64,000 nt of DNA from VRUE01 sp963725085 (lineage in GTDB: Bacteria; Actinomycetota; Thermoleophilia; Solirubrobacterales; 70-9), in assembly GCA_963725085.1 (NCBI GenBank), contig CAVRXM010000005.1, positions 1,061,658 through 1,125,657 of the forward strand, read 5' to 3'. A program made the position numbers and the translations under genes. This document shows positions 17,973 through 26,423 of the stretch, piece after piece; the first letter of the stretch is position 1; each line of letters starts with the position of its first letter. A model generated the notes under the pieces. It was not told where the DNA came from and did not search any database. It worked only from the letters and a program-made list of their open reading frames with translations.

Positions 17973-18827
17973 TTAGGTACGGAAGAACTCGATCACCGCG
18001 TTCGACCAGGCCGCGCGGTTGTCGGGCTCGAGGAAGGTGAAGTGGTCGCCGGGGACGACGGCTCTGGTTGAGTCGGGCAGCCCCTCGGCGATCTCCTCCG
18101 CCATCGGCCCGCCGAACGGGTCGTCCTCGGCGCTGAGCACCAGGGTCGGCGCCTCGATCCGCGCCAGGTACGGGCGCAGGTCCATCCCGGCGGCGATCGT
18201 GCCGTTGAAGTGGCGCAGCGCGTCGGAGTTCATCCCGGCGGCGATCAGCGCCCGCGCGATCGGCTCGATGTCGGTGCCGAGCGGGGCCAGCACCCGGCCG
18301 GCCCGCTCGTAGAGGGCGATCAGCTCCTCGTCGTTCGCGTAGTTGCCGGCCTGCTGGTCCTGGAGGGCGGCGATCGCGTCCTCGAAGTAGGGCTGGCCCT
18401 GGTGGGTTGCGATCGGCCCCATGCGCCGCTGGCGGATGTCGTCGGTGAACCGGGTCGCGGTGCTGGCGAGGACGAGGCGCCCGACCCGCTCGGGGTGGGT
18501 GCCTGCCCAGACGATCGCGACGAAACCGCCGTGGGAGTGGCCGAGCAGATCGAGGCGGTCGAGGCCGAGGTGCTCCCGCACCGCCTCGATATCGGCGACG
18601 TAGTCCTCGAGGTCGTAGGCCGAGGCGTCCGCCGGCCGGCTCGAGTCGCCGGTTCCGCGCGGGTCGAGGAGCAGGAGGGTGCGCTCGGCAGCGAGCTCAG
18701 GCAGCTCACCGAAGTAGAGCGAGGAGAAGCCGGGGCCGCCGCAGTGGCAGAAGAGGGGCGGGCCGGAGCCGACCTCGCGCCAGGCGAGGGTGCGGCCGTC
18801 GTCGGTCTGCAGGCTCGGCACGGGCAC
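17973..18827 (-). CDS. Alpha/beta hydrolase, proline-iminopeptidase-like (S33)
   Basis: About 284 aa. HCGGPGFSS resembles the HGGPG oxyanion motif of prolyl aminopeptidases; LLDPRGTGDSS follows. Nucleophile Ser lies in LLGHSHGGFVAI, acid Asp in LSAEDDPFGG and His in PGDHFTFLEP. The frame is open to 18959, but conserved sequence begins at VPVPSLQTDDGRTLAW, so GTG 18827 (or 18821) is preferred. Without a peptidase assay it is safest as a hydrolase. It is divergent from the 18938 membrane protein gene. Confidence 0.8.
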   Translation of the reverse strand: MPVPSLQTDDGRTLAWREVGSGPPLFCHCGGPGFSSLYFGELPELAAERTLLLLDPRGTGDSSRPADASAYDLEDYVADIEAVREHLGLDRLDLLGHSHGGFVAIVWAGTHPERVGRLVLASTATRFTDDIRQRRMGPIATHQGQPYFEDAIAALQDQQAGNYANDEELIALYERAGRVLAPLGTDIEPIARALIAAGMNSDALRHFNGTIAAGMDLRPYLARIEAPTLVLSAEDDPFGGPMAEEIAEGLPDSTRAVVPGDHFTFLEPDNRAAWSNAVIEFFRT

Positions 18828-18937
18828 AAAGCTATCGCCCCCCGTCGGGGCGCCGCCGACCCGGGCTCGGCCAAGGTGCGGCGGGAGCCGTAGGGTCCCT
18901 GAGGTGAGCGCGGGAAGAGCCGAGGGGAAGCGACACG

Positions 18938-19639
18938 ATGCCTGAGGGACTGTCTCCACAGGAGGTCGGCAAGGAGATCGCAGGGCACGCCGAGGAGAGC
19001 GATCGGAAGGACTCCCACGAGCGGCGGGACCGCATCGTCTCGATCCTCGAGGCGGTCCTCCTTGCCGTCGTTGCGCTCTTGGCAGCCTGGTCCGGCTACG
19101 CGGCGGCGAAGTGGAGCACCGAGTCGCGGGTCGGGCTTGCCGAAGCTGCGGCGGAGAGGACGAAAGCGAACCGCGCCAACCTCGAAGCCCTCGAGCTGCG
19201 GAGCTTTGACTCCTCGACCTTCGAGGCCTGGTTCGCCGCCTACACCGCCAAGAACCAGCAGGCGATGGAACTCGCCGAGCACCGCTTCCGCCCCGCGTTC
19301 CGGGTCGCCTTCGAGGCCTGGCGCGCCACCGAACCCGAGAACAATCCGAACGCGCCTCCGGGGCCGACCTACATGCCGCAATACCGACAGCCCGGGCTGA
19401 TCAAGGGAAGGGCGCTCGATGCGAAAGCGGACGCGGCATTCGACGCCGGCGCGGAGGCCGGCGAGAGGTCCGACAAGTACGTGCGCGCCACGGTCTACCT
19501 CGCAAGCGTCCTCTTCCTGATCGGCATCAGCACGCGCTTCCCCCTGCGGGGCGGCAGGTACGCGCTGGTTGCGCTGGGGGCGGTGATGCTGGTCTTCTCG
19601 GTTATCCAGCTCCTGCAGCTGCCCGGTCCGCCGACCTGA
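18938..19639 (+). CDS. Membrane-anchored hypothetical protein with long extracytoplasmic loop
   Basis: 233 aa. GGGGAAG precedes the ATG. A charged N-terminus is followed by one membrane helix (ILEAVLLAVVALLAAWSGYAAA), a roughly 120-residue Ala/Glu-rich helical region, and two C-terminal membrane helices (VYLASVLFLIGIS and LVALGAVMLVFSVIQLL). No enzyme motif. The family was not identified. Confidence 0.7.
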   Translation: MPEGLSPQEVGKEIAGHAEESDRKDSHERRDRIVSILEAVLLAVVALLAAWSGYAAAKWSTESRVGLAEAAAERTKANRANLEALELRSFDSSTFEAWFAAYTAKNQQAMELAEHRFRPAFRVAFEAWRATEPENNPNAPPGPTYMPQYRQPGLIKGRALDAKADAAFDAGAEAGERSDKYVRATVYLASVLFLIGISTRFPLRGGRYALVALGAVMLVFSVIQLLQLPGPPT

Positions 19640-19659
19640 TCTCGTCGCGCGCAGGCCGG

Positions 19660-20664
19660 CTACCAGGCGCGCTCGATCATCTCGGTGAGCTCGGCGCGGG
19701 TCGGTGGCTGAGGGTTGAAGCCGATTTCCGCCCGCTGCAGCATCGCCTCGACCGCCTCGTCGAGCTTCGTGCGATCGGCCCCCGCCTCGCCGAGGCCGAG
19801 CGGGTTGCCGCCGAGCTCGAGGATGCGCGGCTCGATCGCGGCCGGGTCGCACCCGATCGCCTCGGCGAGCGAGGCGATCGCGTCGGGCGCGCGCGGCTCC
19901 ATGAAGGCCATCGCCCGCGGCAGGATCGCGGCGTTGGTCTCGGCATGGGGGCTGCCGCAGACGCGGACCAGGGTCTGGCAGACGACGTGGTGGATCGAGA
20001 ACAGGCCGGAGTCGATCGCGTAGCCGCAGAGGATCGCGCCCTCGGCGAGGGCGGCGCGGTCGCGGGAATCGCGCGCTTCGTCGAGGGCGGAGGCGATCTG
20101 CCCCGCGCCTCGCAGCGCGGTCCACTCGGAGACCGGGTTGGCGAACGGCGTGTAGAGGGAGTCGGCGCCGTGGCCGAGGGCGTTCATCGCGCTCGCCCGC
20201 AGCCGCGCCTCGGAGTGTGACGTCATCGCCTCGGGGTCGGCGATCACCAGCCGCGCCCGGATCAGGCCGATGACCCGCTCCTCGGCCCCGGCCGGAAGGC
20301 GGTGGATCCCGGTCATCTCGGCGCCCGAGAGCGTCGTCGGGATCGCGGCGACGGTGGCGCCGGTGATCGCCGCGATCGCCTTCGCGGTGTCGATCACCCG
20401 GCCGCCGCCGTAGGCGACGAGGTTGCTCGACCTCGCCGTCTCGAGCAGCACCGCCGCGGTCTCCGGCACCTGGCCGGGGTCGACGAGGTGGGTCGTCTCG
20501 GCCGCCTCGCCGAGGATGGGAGCGTCGAGCAGCGCCCGTTCGGTGCTGAGCAGGTCGAAGCTGTTGAACCCGTGTTCGTCGAGCAGGTTCGGCGCGGCCT
20601 CGAGACCGCCGCGGCGGAAGACGACAACGCGGTCGGCGTCGCGCCAGGTGAAGTCGCGGCTCAC
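19660..20664 (-). CDS. Maleylacetate reductase-like iron-containing alcohol dehydrogenase
   Basis: 334 aa from GTG 20664, which overlaps the dioxygenase stop by 4 bp (GTGA). Signature parts: AYGGGRVIDTAKAIAA (nucleotide loop), PTTLSGAEMT, NALGHGADSLY, and IHHVVCQTLVRVCGSPHAETNA, the region that carries metal-binding His in this superfamily. The pattern matches maleylacetate reductases (MacA/ClcE/LinF group), which reduce maleylacetate to 3-oxoadipate in aromatic degradation. Coupling to a ring-cleaving dioxygenase supports this. Confidence 0.8.
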   Translation of the reverse strand: MSRDFTWRDADRVVVFRRGGLEAAPNLLDEHGFNSFDLLSTERALLDAPILGEAAETTHLVDPGQVPETAAVLLETARSSNLVAYGGGRVIDTAKAIAAITGATVAAIPTTLSGAEMTGIHRLPAGAEERVIGLIRARLVIADPEAMTSHSEARLRASAMNALGHGADSLYTPFANPVSEWTALRGAGQIASALDEARDSRDRAALAEGAILCGYAIDSGLFSIHHVVCQTLVRVCGSPHAETNAAILPRAMAFMEPRAPDAIASLAEAIGCDPAAIEPRILELGGNPLGLGEAGADRTKLDEAVEAMLQRAEIGFNPQPPTRAELTEMIERAW

Positions 20665-21596
20665 TCGGTGCGGGCTTTGGCGCGCGGGTTCAGGATCGGG
20701 CGAAGGTTCGGCTCGACCCGGTCGCGGAGGTGCTCGTAGGCGGGCGGCAGCGAGAGCTTTTCGCCGAGCTCGGCGAGTGGCTCGTCGACTGTGAAGCCGG
20801 GGCCGAGGGTCGCGATCTCGAACAGAATCCCGCTCGGCTCGCGGAAGTAGACCGATTTGAAGTAGAAGCGATCGATCACCGGGGTCGGATGGGCGCCGCC
20901 GGCCATCGCCCGCTCGCGCCACCAATCGTGCTCGTCGATCGTCGAGGCCCAGGCGACGTGGTGGACGGATCCCGCGCCCTGCAGCGAGCGCTCCTGCGGC
21001 GGCTCGTCATACAGATAGAGGCCGCCGCGCTGGGAGCCGCGGGCCTCCCAGCCGCCTCCCCCCTCCTCGGTCGGCTCGAACTCGAGCGCTTCGAACAGCG
21101 ATTTGCTCGCGTCGGGCGCCGCCGAGTAGGCGCGAACCGCGTGAAAGCCCTGCAGCGCGACCTCGGCCGGCACCTCCGGGTGGTCGGCGATCAGCGGCTC
21201 GTCGGGGACGTCGACGACGAGCAGCTCGTGGACGAGGCCCTCGGGGTCGGCGAAATGGATGCTCGGGGCGCCGTCGCCGCGCTCGACGGTGATCCCCTCG
21301 CCGCCGAGCCGCTTCTCCCAGAAGTCGAGCGCCTCGGGCGAGGCGACCCGCCAGACGATCCGGTGGACGTCGCCGGCGCCGGCCCGGCCCTGCGGCACGC
21401 CCGGGAACTCGAAGAAGGTGAGGTCGGAGCCGGCGTCGCCCTTCTCGTCGGCGAAGAACAGGTGGTAGACGGTCGGGTCGTCCTGGTTGACCGTTTTCTT
21501 GACCAGGCGGAGGCCCATCACGCCGGCGTAGAAATCGACGTTGGCCTGGCCGTCGGAGGTGATGCAGGTGATGTGGTGAATCCCCTCCAGCTTCAT
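20661..21596 (-). CDS. Ring-cleaving dioxygenase of the VOC superfamily (MhqO/LinE-like)
   Basis: 311 aa with two VOC (glyoxalase-fold) modules. N-module GIHHITCITSDGQANVDFY, C-module SVHHVAWAS and GILFEIATLGPG supply the His-His-Glu iron site expected for this type. Relatives open hydroquinone-type rings or detoxify quinones. ATG 21596. With the coupled maleylacetate reductase it forms a two-gene unit that would convert a hydroquinone-like compound toward 3-oxoadipate. The 4-hydroxymuconic semialdehyde dehydrogenase normally needed between them is not adjacent. Confidence 0.82.
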   Translation of the reverse strand: MKLEGIHHITCITSDGQANVDFYAGVMGLRLVKKTVNQDDPTVYHLFFADEKGDAGSDLTFFEFPGVPQGRAGAGDVHRIVWRVASPEALDFWEKRLGGEGITVERGDGAPSIHFADPEGLVHELLVVDVPDEPLIADHPEVPAEVALQGFHAVRAYSAAPDASKSLFEALEFEPTEEGGGGWEARGSQRGGLYLYDEPPQERSLQGAGSVHHVAWASTIDEHDWWRERAMAGGAHPTPVIDRFYFKSVYFREPSGILFEIATLGPGFTVDEPLAELGEKLSLPPAYEHLRDRVEPNLRPILNPRAKARTE

Positions 21597-21621
21597 GCCT
21601 GCCGTATAGCATCACATACCA

Positions 21622-23047
21622 ATGAGCCGCGGACGCAGCCGGCTGGTCAAGGTCCTGATCGTCCTCGGCTCCGTCTTCGCTTTCCTCAGCGTCTTCGGGA
21701 TCTGGATCGAACGCCAGGCGCTCAACACCGACGACTGGGTGCACACCAGCGACAAGCTGATCGCCAACACGAAGATCCGCGAAGCGGTCGCCGACTACCT
21801 CGTCAACACGCTCTACGAAAACGTCGACGTCGAAAAAGAACTCGAAGGGATCCTGCCCGGCGACACCAAGGAACTCGCCGGGCCGGTGTCGGGGGCGGTC
21901 CGCTCGGTCGCCGGGACCGGCGCCAACGAGGTCCTGCAGACTGCCCGCGCACAGCAGCTCTGGCGCGCCGCGAACCGGACCGCGCACGAAGAACTGATCG
22001 CCGTCCTCGAAAACGAAAAGGAAAACATCTCGACCGGGGAAGGCGAAGTGACGCTGGACCTCTCGACCCTCGTCACCAACCTGGCCAACGAAGTCGGGAT
22101 CGGCCAATCGCTGTCCGAAAAACTGCCGGAAGACGCCGGGCGGATCGTGATCCTGAAGTCCGAAGAGCTGAAGACCGCGCAGACGATCGCGACCGCGATC
22201 AAGGGCCTCGCGATCATCCTCACCCTGCTGACGTTCCTCTTCTTCGGCCTCGCCATCTACCTCTCGCGTGAGGACCGCTGGGTGACGGTGCTGTTCTGCG
22301 GCGTCGGCCTGATCGCCGCCGGGTTCGCGGTGATCGTCTTCCGCAGCATCGCCGGCGGGATCGTCGTCGACGAACTGGTGGTCGAAGAAACCGTCAAGCC
22401 GGCTGCCGAAGAAGCGTGGACGATCGCCACCTCGCTGATGGTGAGCATCGCGATCACGGTGATCGTCTTCGGCGTCCTCTTCGGGATCGCTGGCTGGCTC
22501 GCCTCGCCGACGAACCCGGCGAAATCGACCCGCCGCGTCCTGACCCCGTTCCTGCGCGACCACACCGCCTGGGTCTACGCGCTGCTGGCGATCGTCGTCT
22601 GCATCTACTTCCTCTCGGCGCCGACCCAGAACCTGCGCACCTTCCTCACCGTCCTGATCCTCGCCGGGCTCGCCGCGGCCGGCATCCACGAGCTTCGAAG
22701 ACAGTCCGAAGGCGAGAACCCCGACGTCAGCCTCGACGATCTCTTCGGCGGCACCAAAGCGCGGGTCGCAGGTGCGGTGAAGAGCGCAAATATCGGCGAG
22801 CGGATGGAGAACTTGCGGCTGCCGGAGATGCGCAAAGGCGACGGCGAGAGCAGCCGCGGGAGGAGGAGGAGGAGGAGGAGGAGGAGGAGGAGGAGGAGCC
22901 GACGCGGCGGCGGCCGGCGGCAGCGACCAGGACGCCCGCCTCTCCCGCCTCGAGAAGCTCGCCGATCTGAAGGAGAAGGGCGTCCTCACCGAGGAGGAGT
23001 TCGCGGCCGAAAAGGCCCGCGCGATGGGCGAGTCCTCCTCGGATTGA
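21622..23047 (+). CDS. Multi-pass membrane protein with C-terminal SHOCT domain, frame break at AGG repeat
   Basis: About 474 aa. One N-terminal membrane segment (VKVLIVLGSVFAFLSVFGIW), a roughly 160-residue outer domain, then four membrane helices (about 195-335), a basic cytoplasmic stretch, a Gly/charged linker encoded by an AGG repeat, and a C-terminal SHOCT domain (LEKLADLKEKGVLTEEEFAAEK) ending at TGA 23045-23047. The membrane part and the SHOCT part are in different frames; one extra base near 22858-22860 joins them through a poly-Gly linker. SHOCT domains are short oligomerisation modules. Function unknown. Confidence 0.7.
22861..22898 (+). repeat. AGG trinucleotide tract (12 copies)
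   Basis: Twelve tandem AGG units plus a partial unit, inside the linker of the SHOCT membrane-protein gene. Read in the SHOCT frame it codes poly-Gly; in the frame of the membrane domain it would be poly-Arg. Copy-number change alters linker length by whole residues and keeps frame. Confidence 0.9.
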
Positions 23048-23051
23048 GCGA

Positions 23052-23090
23052 AAGGCGCTTTTCCGCGCCATAGCTTCGGAAAGGCGCCTT
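23052..23090. terminator. Bidirectional terminator-like hairpin before tRNA-Thr
   Basis: AAGGCGCTTTTCC (23052-23064) pairs with GGAAAGGCGCCTT (23078-23090) with one mismatch and a 13-nt loop. It lies between the SHOCT gene end and the 3' end of the minus-strand tRNA, where both transcripts need to stop. No long T-run. Confidence 0.55.
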
Positions 23091-23095
23091 GCGGA

Positions 23096-23169
23096 AGCCC
23101 GCCCTCGGAATCGAACCGAGACTCTCCTGATTACAAATCAGGTGCTTTGGCCAATTAAGCTAGGCGGGC
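23096..23169 (-). tRNA. tRNA-Thr (TGT anticodon)
   Basis: A 74-nt cloverleaf on the minus strand: acceptor GCCCGCC/GGCGGGC, D-arm GCTT...AAGC, anticodon stem CCTGA/TCAGG with loop TTTGTAA (anticodon TGT), five-base variable loop, and T-arm CTCGG TTCGATT CCGAG. The discriminator base is T. CCA is not encoded. All stems pair fully. Confidence 0.97.
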
Positions 23170-23276
23170 AGCTCGTAGGGCGAGCAGAGCGTACGCGCTC
23201 GTCCCGATCGTTGCGAGGGATCGTCCGCTTGTCCGCACCGCTGCCGGGCCGCCCTGACAGTGGTTACCTTTTCCGA

Positions 23277-24890
23277 ATGATGCGATTCCTCGCTCGGGCC
23301 GGCTTGCCGGCGGCGGCGGTGATCGCGCTCGCGGCCCTCGCCTTCGCCGGGGCGGCCGAGGCGCAGACATTCACGGTCACCAACCTCAACGGATCCGGCG
23401 TCTCCGGCGACGGCAGCCTGCGCGGCGAGGTCCTCGCCGCGAACGCGAACAGCGGCGCCGACACGATCGACTTCGCCGGCGGCCTCGCGGGGACGATCAC
23501 GCTCAGCGCCGAACTGCAGATCAAAGACCCCATCGACATCGAGGGACCGGGGCCCGGTCAGATCACCGTCGCCCAGAGCGCCGAAAAACGCGTCATCCAC
23601 ATCAACCTCCCCAGCCCCGGCCCGGTGACGATCACCGGCCTCCACATCGCCGATGGAACCGCTTCGGGCCGCGGCGGCAATATCGAAAACGACATCGAAC
23701 ACCCGGCCTCGAGCCTGACGATCATCAACTGCCTGATCACCGGCGGCACCGCTTCGGACTACGGCGGCGGCATCGACAGCTTCGGAGGGTCGCTGACACT
23801 CCGCTCGACCACCCTCAGCGGCAACCACGCGATCTCCGGCGGGGGCGCCTGGGTCGGCGGCGAAGGCGTCGCCGTCACGATCGAAAACTCGACCTTCAAC
23901 GGCAACTCGACGTCGGGATCCGGCGGTGCGCTCAACATCGAGCTCCTCGAAGGCAGCGTCCTCGTCACCGGCACGACCTTCTCGGGCAACCAGGCCCAGA
24001 CGGACGCCGGCGCAATCGTCGGGTCCGTCTCGAAAGGAAGCGCGACGATCGCCAACTCGACGATCTTCGGCAACAGCTCCGCGAAAAACGGTGGTGGCGG
24101 CCTCGTCCTCAACTCCTCCGAAGGGACAATCCTGGTCGAGGCCTCGACCATTTCCGGCAATCACTCGACCGGATCCGGAGCGAAGGGCGGTGGGGTCCTC
24201 GTCGACAGCGAACATCCGATCCGGCTCGAGGACACGATCGTCGCCGGCAACAGCGCCGACGGCGGCGGCGGCGACCTCGAAGGGCCGTTCAACGCCGCCT
24301 TCAGCCTCTTCGGCAACCCCACCGGCGCGACCCTCACCGAAACCGTCGCCGGCTCGAACCTTCTCGGCGTCGACCCCCAACTGGGGCCCCTCCAGAACAA
24401 CGGCGGCCCGACCGAGACGATGGCGATCACGGCAAGCAGCCCTGCCGTCAATAATGGCGCCGGCGCGTTGGGAACCGACCAGCGCGGGCAGGCCCGTCCC
24501 GTCCTCTATCCCGGCATCCCGATCTCGGCCGCCGCGGGGGCGAACGGTGCCGACATCGGCGCCTTCGAGCTGCAGGCGCCGCCGCCGCCCTCGAACCAGT
24601 TCCGCTTCGGCAAGGTCAAGCTGCACAAGAAGAAGGGGACGGCGACAGTGGCAATCGTCGTTCCCGGCCCGGGTGTCGTGCTCCTCGTCGGCTCGAAGAA
24701 GGTGAAAAAGGCGAGCAAGACCGCGAAGGGGGCCGGGACCGTGAAGCTCATCCTCAAGGCCAAGGGCAAGACATTGCGATCGCTCAAGCGCGACGGCAAG
24801 GTGAAGGTGAAGGCGAAATTCACGTTCACCCCGACCGGCGGCACGCCGGCATCGAGGACGAAGGTCGTGAAGCTGGTCAGGAAGCGCTAG
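23277..24890 (+). CDS. Secreted right-handed beta-helix protein with choice-of-anchor-Q-like end
   Basis: 537 aa. Signal peptide LPAAAVIALAALAFAGAAEAQ. Residues about 40-370 carry many short beta-helix turns (SGNHAISGGG, FNGNSTSGSGGALN, FSGNQAQTDAGA, FGNSSAKNGGGG, ISGNHSTGSGAKGGG), the polymorphic-outer-membrane/CSLREA-like pattern. Then comes the end box DPQLGPLQNNGGPTETMA...SPAVNNGAG, GTDQRGQAR and GADIGAFEL. A Lys-rich beta domain (FRFGKVKLHKKKGTATVAI) closes the protein. It is probably surface-associated; binding target unknown. ATG 23277; a second in-frame ATG follows at once. Confidence 0.85.
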   Translation: MMRFLARAGLPAAAVIALAALAFAGAAEAQTFTVTNLNGSGVSGDGSLRGEVLAANANSGADTIDFAGGLAGTITLSAELQIKDPIDIEGPGPGQITVAQSAEKRVIHINLPSPGPVTITGLHIADGTASGRGGNIENDIEHPASSLTIINCLITGGTASDYGGGIDSFGGSLTLRSTTLSGNHAISGGGAWVGGEGVAVTIENSTFNGNSTSGSGGALNIELLEGSVLVTGTTFSGNQAQTDAGAIVGSVSKGSATIANSTIFGNSSAKNGGGGLVLNSSEGTILVEASTISGNHSTGSGAKGGGVLVDSEHPIRLEDTIVAGNSADGGGGDLEGPFNAAFSLFGNPTGATLTETVAGSNLLGVDPQLGPLQNNGGPTETMAITASSPAVNNGAGALGTDQRGQARPVLYPGIPISAAAGANGADIGAFELQAPPPPSNQFRFGKVKLHKKKGTATVAIVVPGPGVVLLVGSKKVKKASKTAKGAGTVKLILKAKGKTLRSLKRDGKVKVKAKFTFTPTGGTPASRTKVVKLVRKR

Positions 24891-24915
24891 CGGCGCTGGG
24901 TGGCCATCGCATCGG

Positions 24916-25407
24916 TCAGGTGACCTCCTCGAGCCGGCCCGTCTTGACGTCGTAGACGAAGCCGCGAACCGCGTCCGTCCTCGGGATAAACGGGCTCTCC
25001 TTGATCCGTTTGATCGAGTCGCGGACGTCCTGCTCGAGGTCGGCGAAGTTCATCGCGTGCCACTCGGGCCGCTCACCGGAGTGCTCCTCGAGCATCTGAT
25101 GGAACTCCTCGTTGCTGAAGGTGAGCATCCCGCAGTCGGTGTGGTGGATCAGCATGATCTCCTCGGTGCCCAGCAGGTGCTGGGAGATCGCCAGCGAGCG
25201 GATCTCGTCGTCGGTGACGACACCGCCGGCGTTGCGGATCACGTGCGCGTCCCCGATCGAGAGACCGAGCATCGGATAGGGATTCAGCCGTGCGTCCATG
25301 CAGGCGACTATCGCGATTTTCCTTGCCGGGGGGAGCGGCAGATCGCCCTTGTCGAAGCCCGCGGCGAAGGCCTCGTTGTTCTGGACCAACTCATCGATTG
25401 CACTCAT
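24916..25407 (-). CDS. Beta-class carbonic anhydrase
   Basis: 163 aa. Zinc site residues in ACMDARLNP (Cys, Asp, Arg) and HHTDCGM (His, Cys); HVIRNAGG is the second family box. It interconverts CO2 and bicarbonate in the cytoplasm. It is short, like the mycobacterial Rv1284-type beta anhydrases. It is convergent with the beta-helix gene and stands alone. Confidence 0.9.
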   Translation of the reverse strand: MSAIDELVQNNEAFAAGFDKGDLPLPPARKIAIVACMDARLNPYPMLGLSIGDAHVIRNAGGVVTDDEIRSLAISQHLLGTEEIMLIHHTDCGMLTFSNEEFHQMLEEHSGERPEWHAMNFADLEQDVRDSIKRIKESPFIPRTDAVRGFVYDVKTGRLEEVT

Positions 25408-25449
25408 CGTCCTGCTCCCTTCCGATCGGTTCCAACGGTATTGGGTCTG

Positions 25450-25878
25450 TCATACCCCGTTGGGGGTGATGACGACCACCGGGATCAGCCGGTCGGTCTT
25501 TGCCTGGTAGGCGCTGTAGCGGTCGCCGTTGTTGTCGTTGGCGAGTTTCCAGAGCCGGTCGAACTCGGGGTCGGTCTGCCCGATGACGCTTGCCGTGGCC
25601 TTCTCGCGATCGCGGCCGAGCTGGACCTCGACCTCGGGGTTCGCCTGCAGGTTGAGGAGCCAGGCCGGCGGTTTGGGGTCACCGCCTTTCGAGGCGACGA
25701 CGACGTAGTCGTCGCCGTCCTTCGCGTAGACGAGGCCGTTGGTCCGGATCTCGCCCGAGCGACGGCCCTCGGTCCGCAGCAGCAGGCACGGGACTCCGAG
25801 CACCTTGTGCCCGACCCGCCCGTCGGTCGCCTTGTAGACCTTCTCGTGAACGCCGAGGACATGGCTGAGCAAGCTCAT
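25450..25878 (-). CDS. DDN/nitroreductase-family F420-type protein
   Basis: 142 aa split-barrel protein. LLLRTEGRRSGEIRTNGLVYAKDGDDYVVVASKGG and PPAWLLNLQANPEVEVQLG match the deazaflavin-dependent nitroreductase family, in which these segments contact F420. Many members reduce quinones or have unknown substrates. A neighbouring LLM-class oxidoreductase (26424) is also of an F420-using type. Confidence 0.85.
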   Translation of the reverse strand: MSLLSHVLGVHEKVYKATDGRVGHKVLGVPCLLLRTEGRRSGEIRTNGLVYAKDGDDYVVVASKGGDPKPPAWLLNLQANPEVEVQLGRDREKATASVIGQTDPEFDRLWKLANDNNGDRYSAYQAKTDRLIPVVVITPNGV

Positions 25879-25887
25879 GGACGCAGC

Positions 25888-26391
25888 CTAACCCCTCGAG
25901 GTCGGGGCACTCACATTGTCGAGCCGAGGGAAGGGGGTCGGGCAGCCACCGGGAGAGCGCTCGAAGTGGTCCTGGTCCTCGGGCTCGGACTCCCAGAAGA
26001 GACCGGCCTCGCTGATCTCCGTCACGACTCTGCCCGGCCAGTGACCGGATGCGTCGACGTCGGGGATCGTCTCCTCGGCGACCCGGCGCTGCTCATCGCT
26101 CGTATAGAAGATCTCCGAGCGGTACCCCGAGCCGACGAGATCTGCACCGAGATCGGGCCGGTGGACCTGGAAGAAGTACTCGAGCAGATCCCGGTAGGAG
26201 AGCCGCTCCGGGTCGAAGACGACCTCGACCGCCTCGGCGTGGCCGTCATTGTTCTCCTCGGTCGGGTTCTCGTTCTGGCCACCGGTCCATCCCACGCGGG
26301 TGGAGATGACCCCGTCGCAGTCGCGCAGCAGCTGCTGCATGATCCAGAAGCAGCCTCCGGCGAGAACCGCGGTCTCCGCGCCGTCGCTCAT
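25888..26391 (-). CDS. msrA: Peptide-methionine (S)-S-oxide reductase
   Basis: 167 aa. Catalytic GGCFWIMQQLL (usually GCFWGxE; here the Glu after GCFW is Gln-Gln), GWTGGQNENPTEE, GHAEAVEVVFDP, YFFQVHRPDL and YRSEIFY are the MsrA boxes. It repairs S-epimer methionine sulfoxide. The altered GCFWIMQQ box and C-terminal extension mark a divergent branch; activity is likely but not certain. Confidence 0.83.
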   Translation of the reverse strand: MSDGAETAVLAGGCFWIMQQLLRDCDGVISTRVGWTGGQNENPTEENNDGHAEAVEVVFDPERLSYRDLLEYFFQVHRPDLGADLVGSGYRSEIFYTSDEQRRVAEETIPDVDASGHWPGRVVTEISEAGLFWESEPEDQDHFERSPGGCPTPFPRLDNVSAPTSRG

Positions 26392-26423
26392 GGTTCGGTC
26401 AATCTACACCTGGGCCCCGGGGC

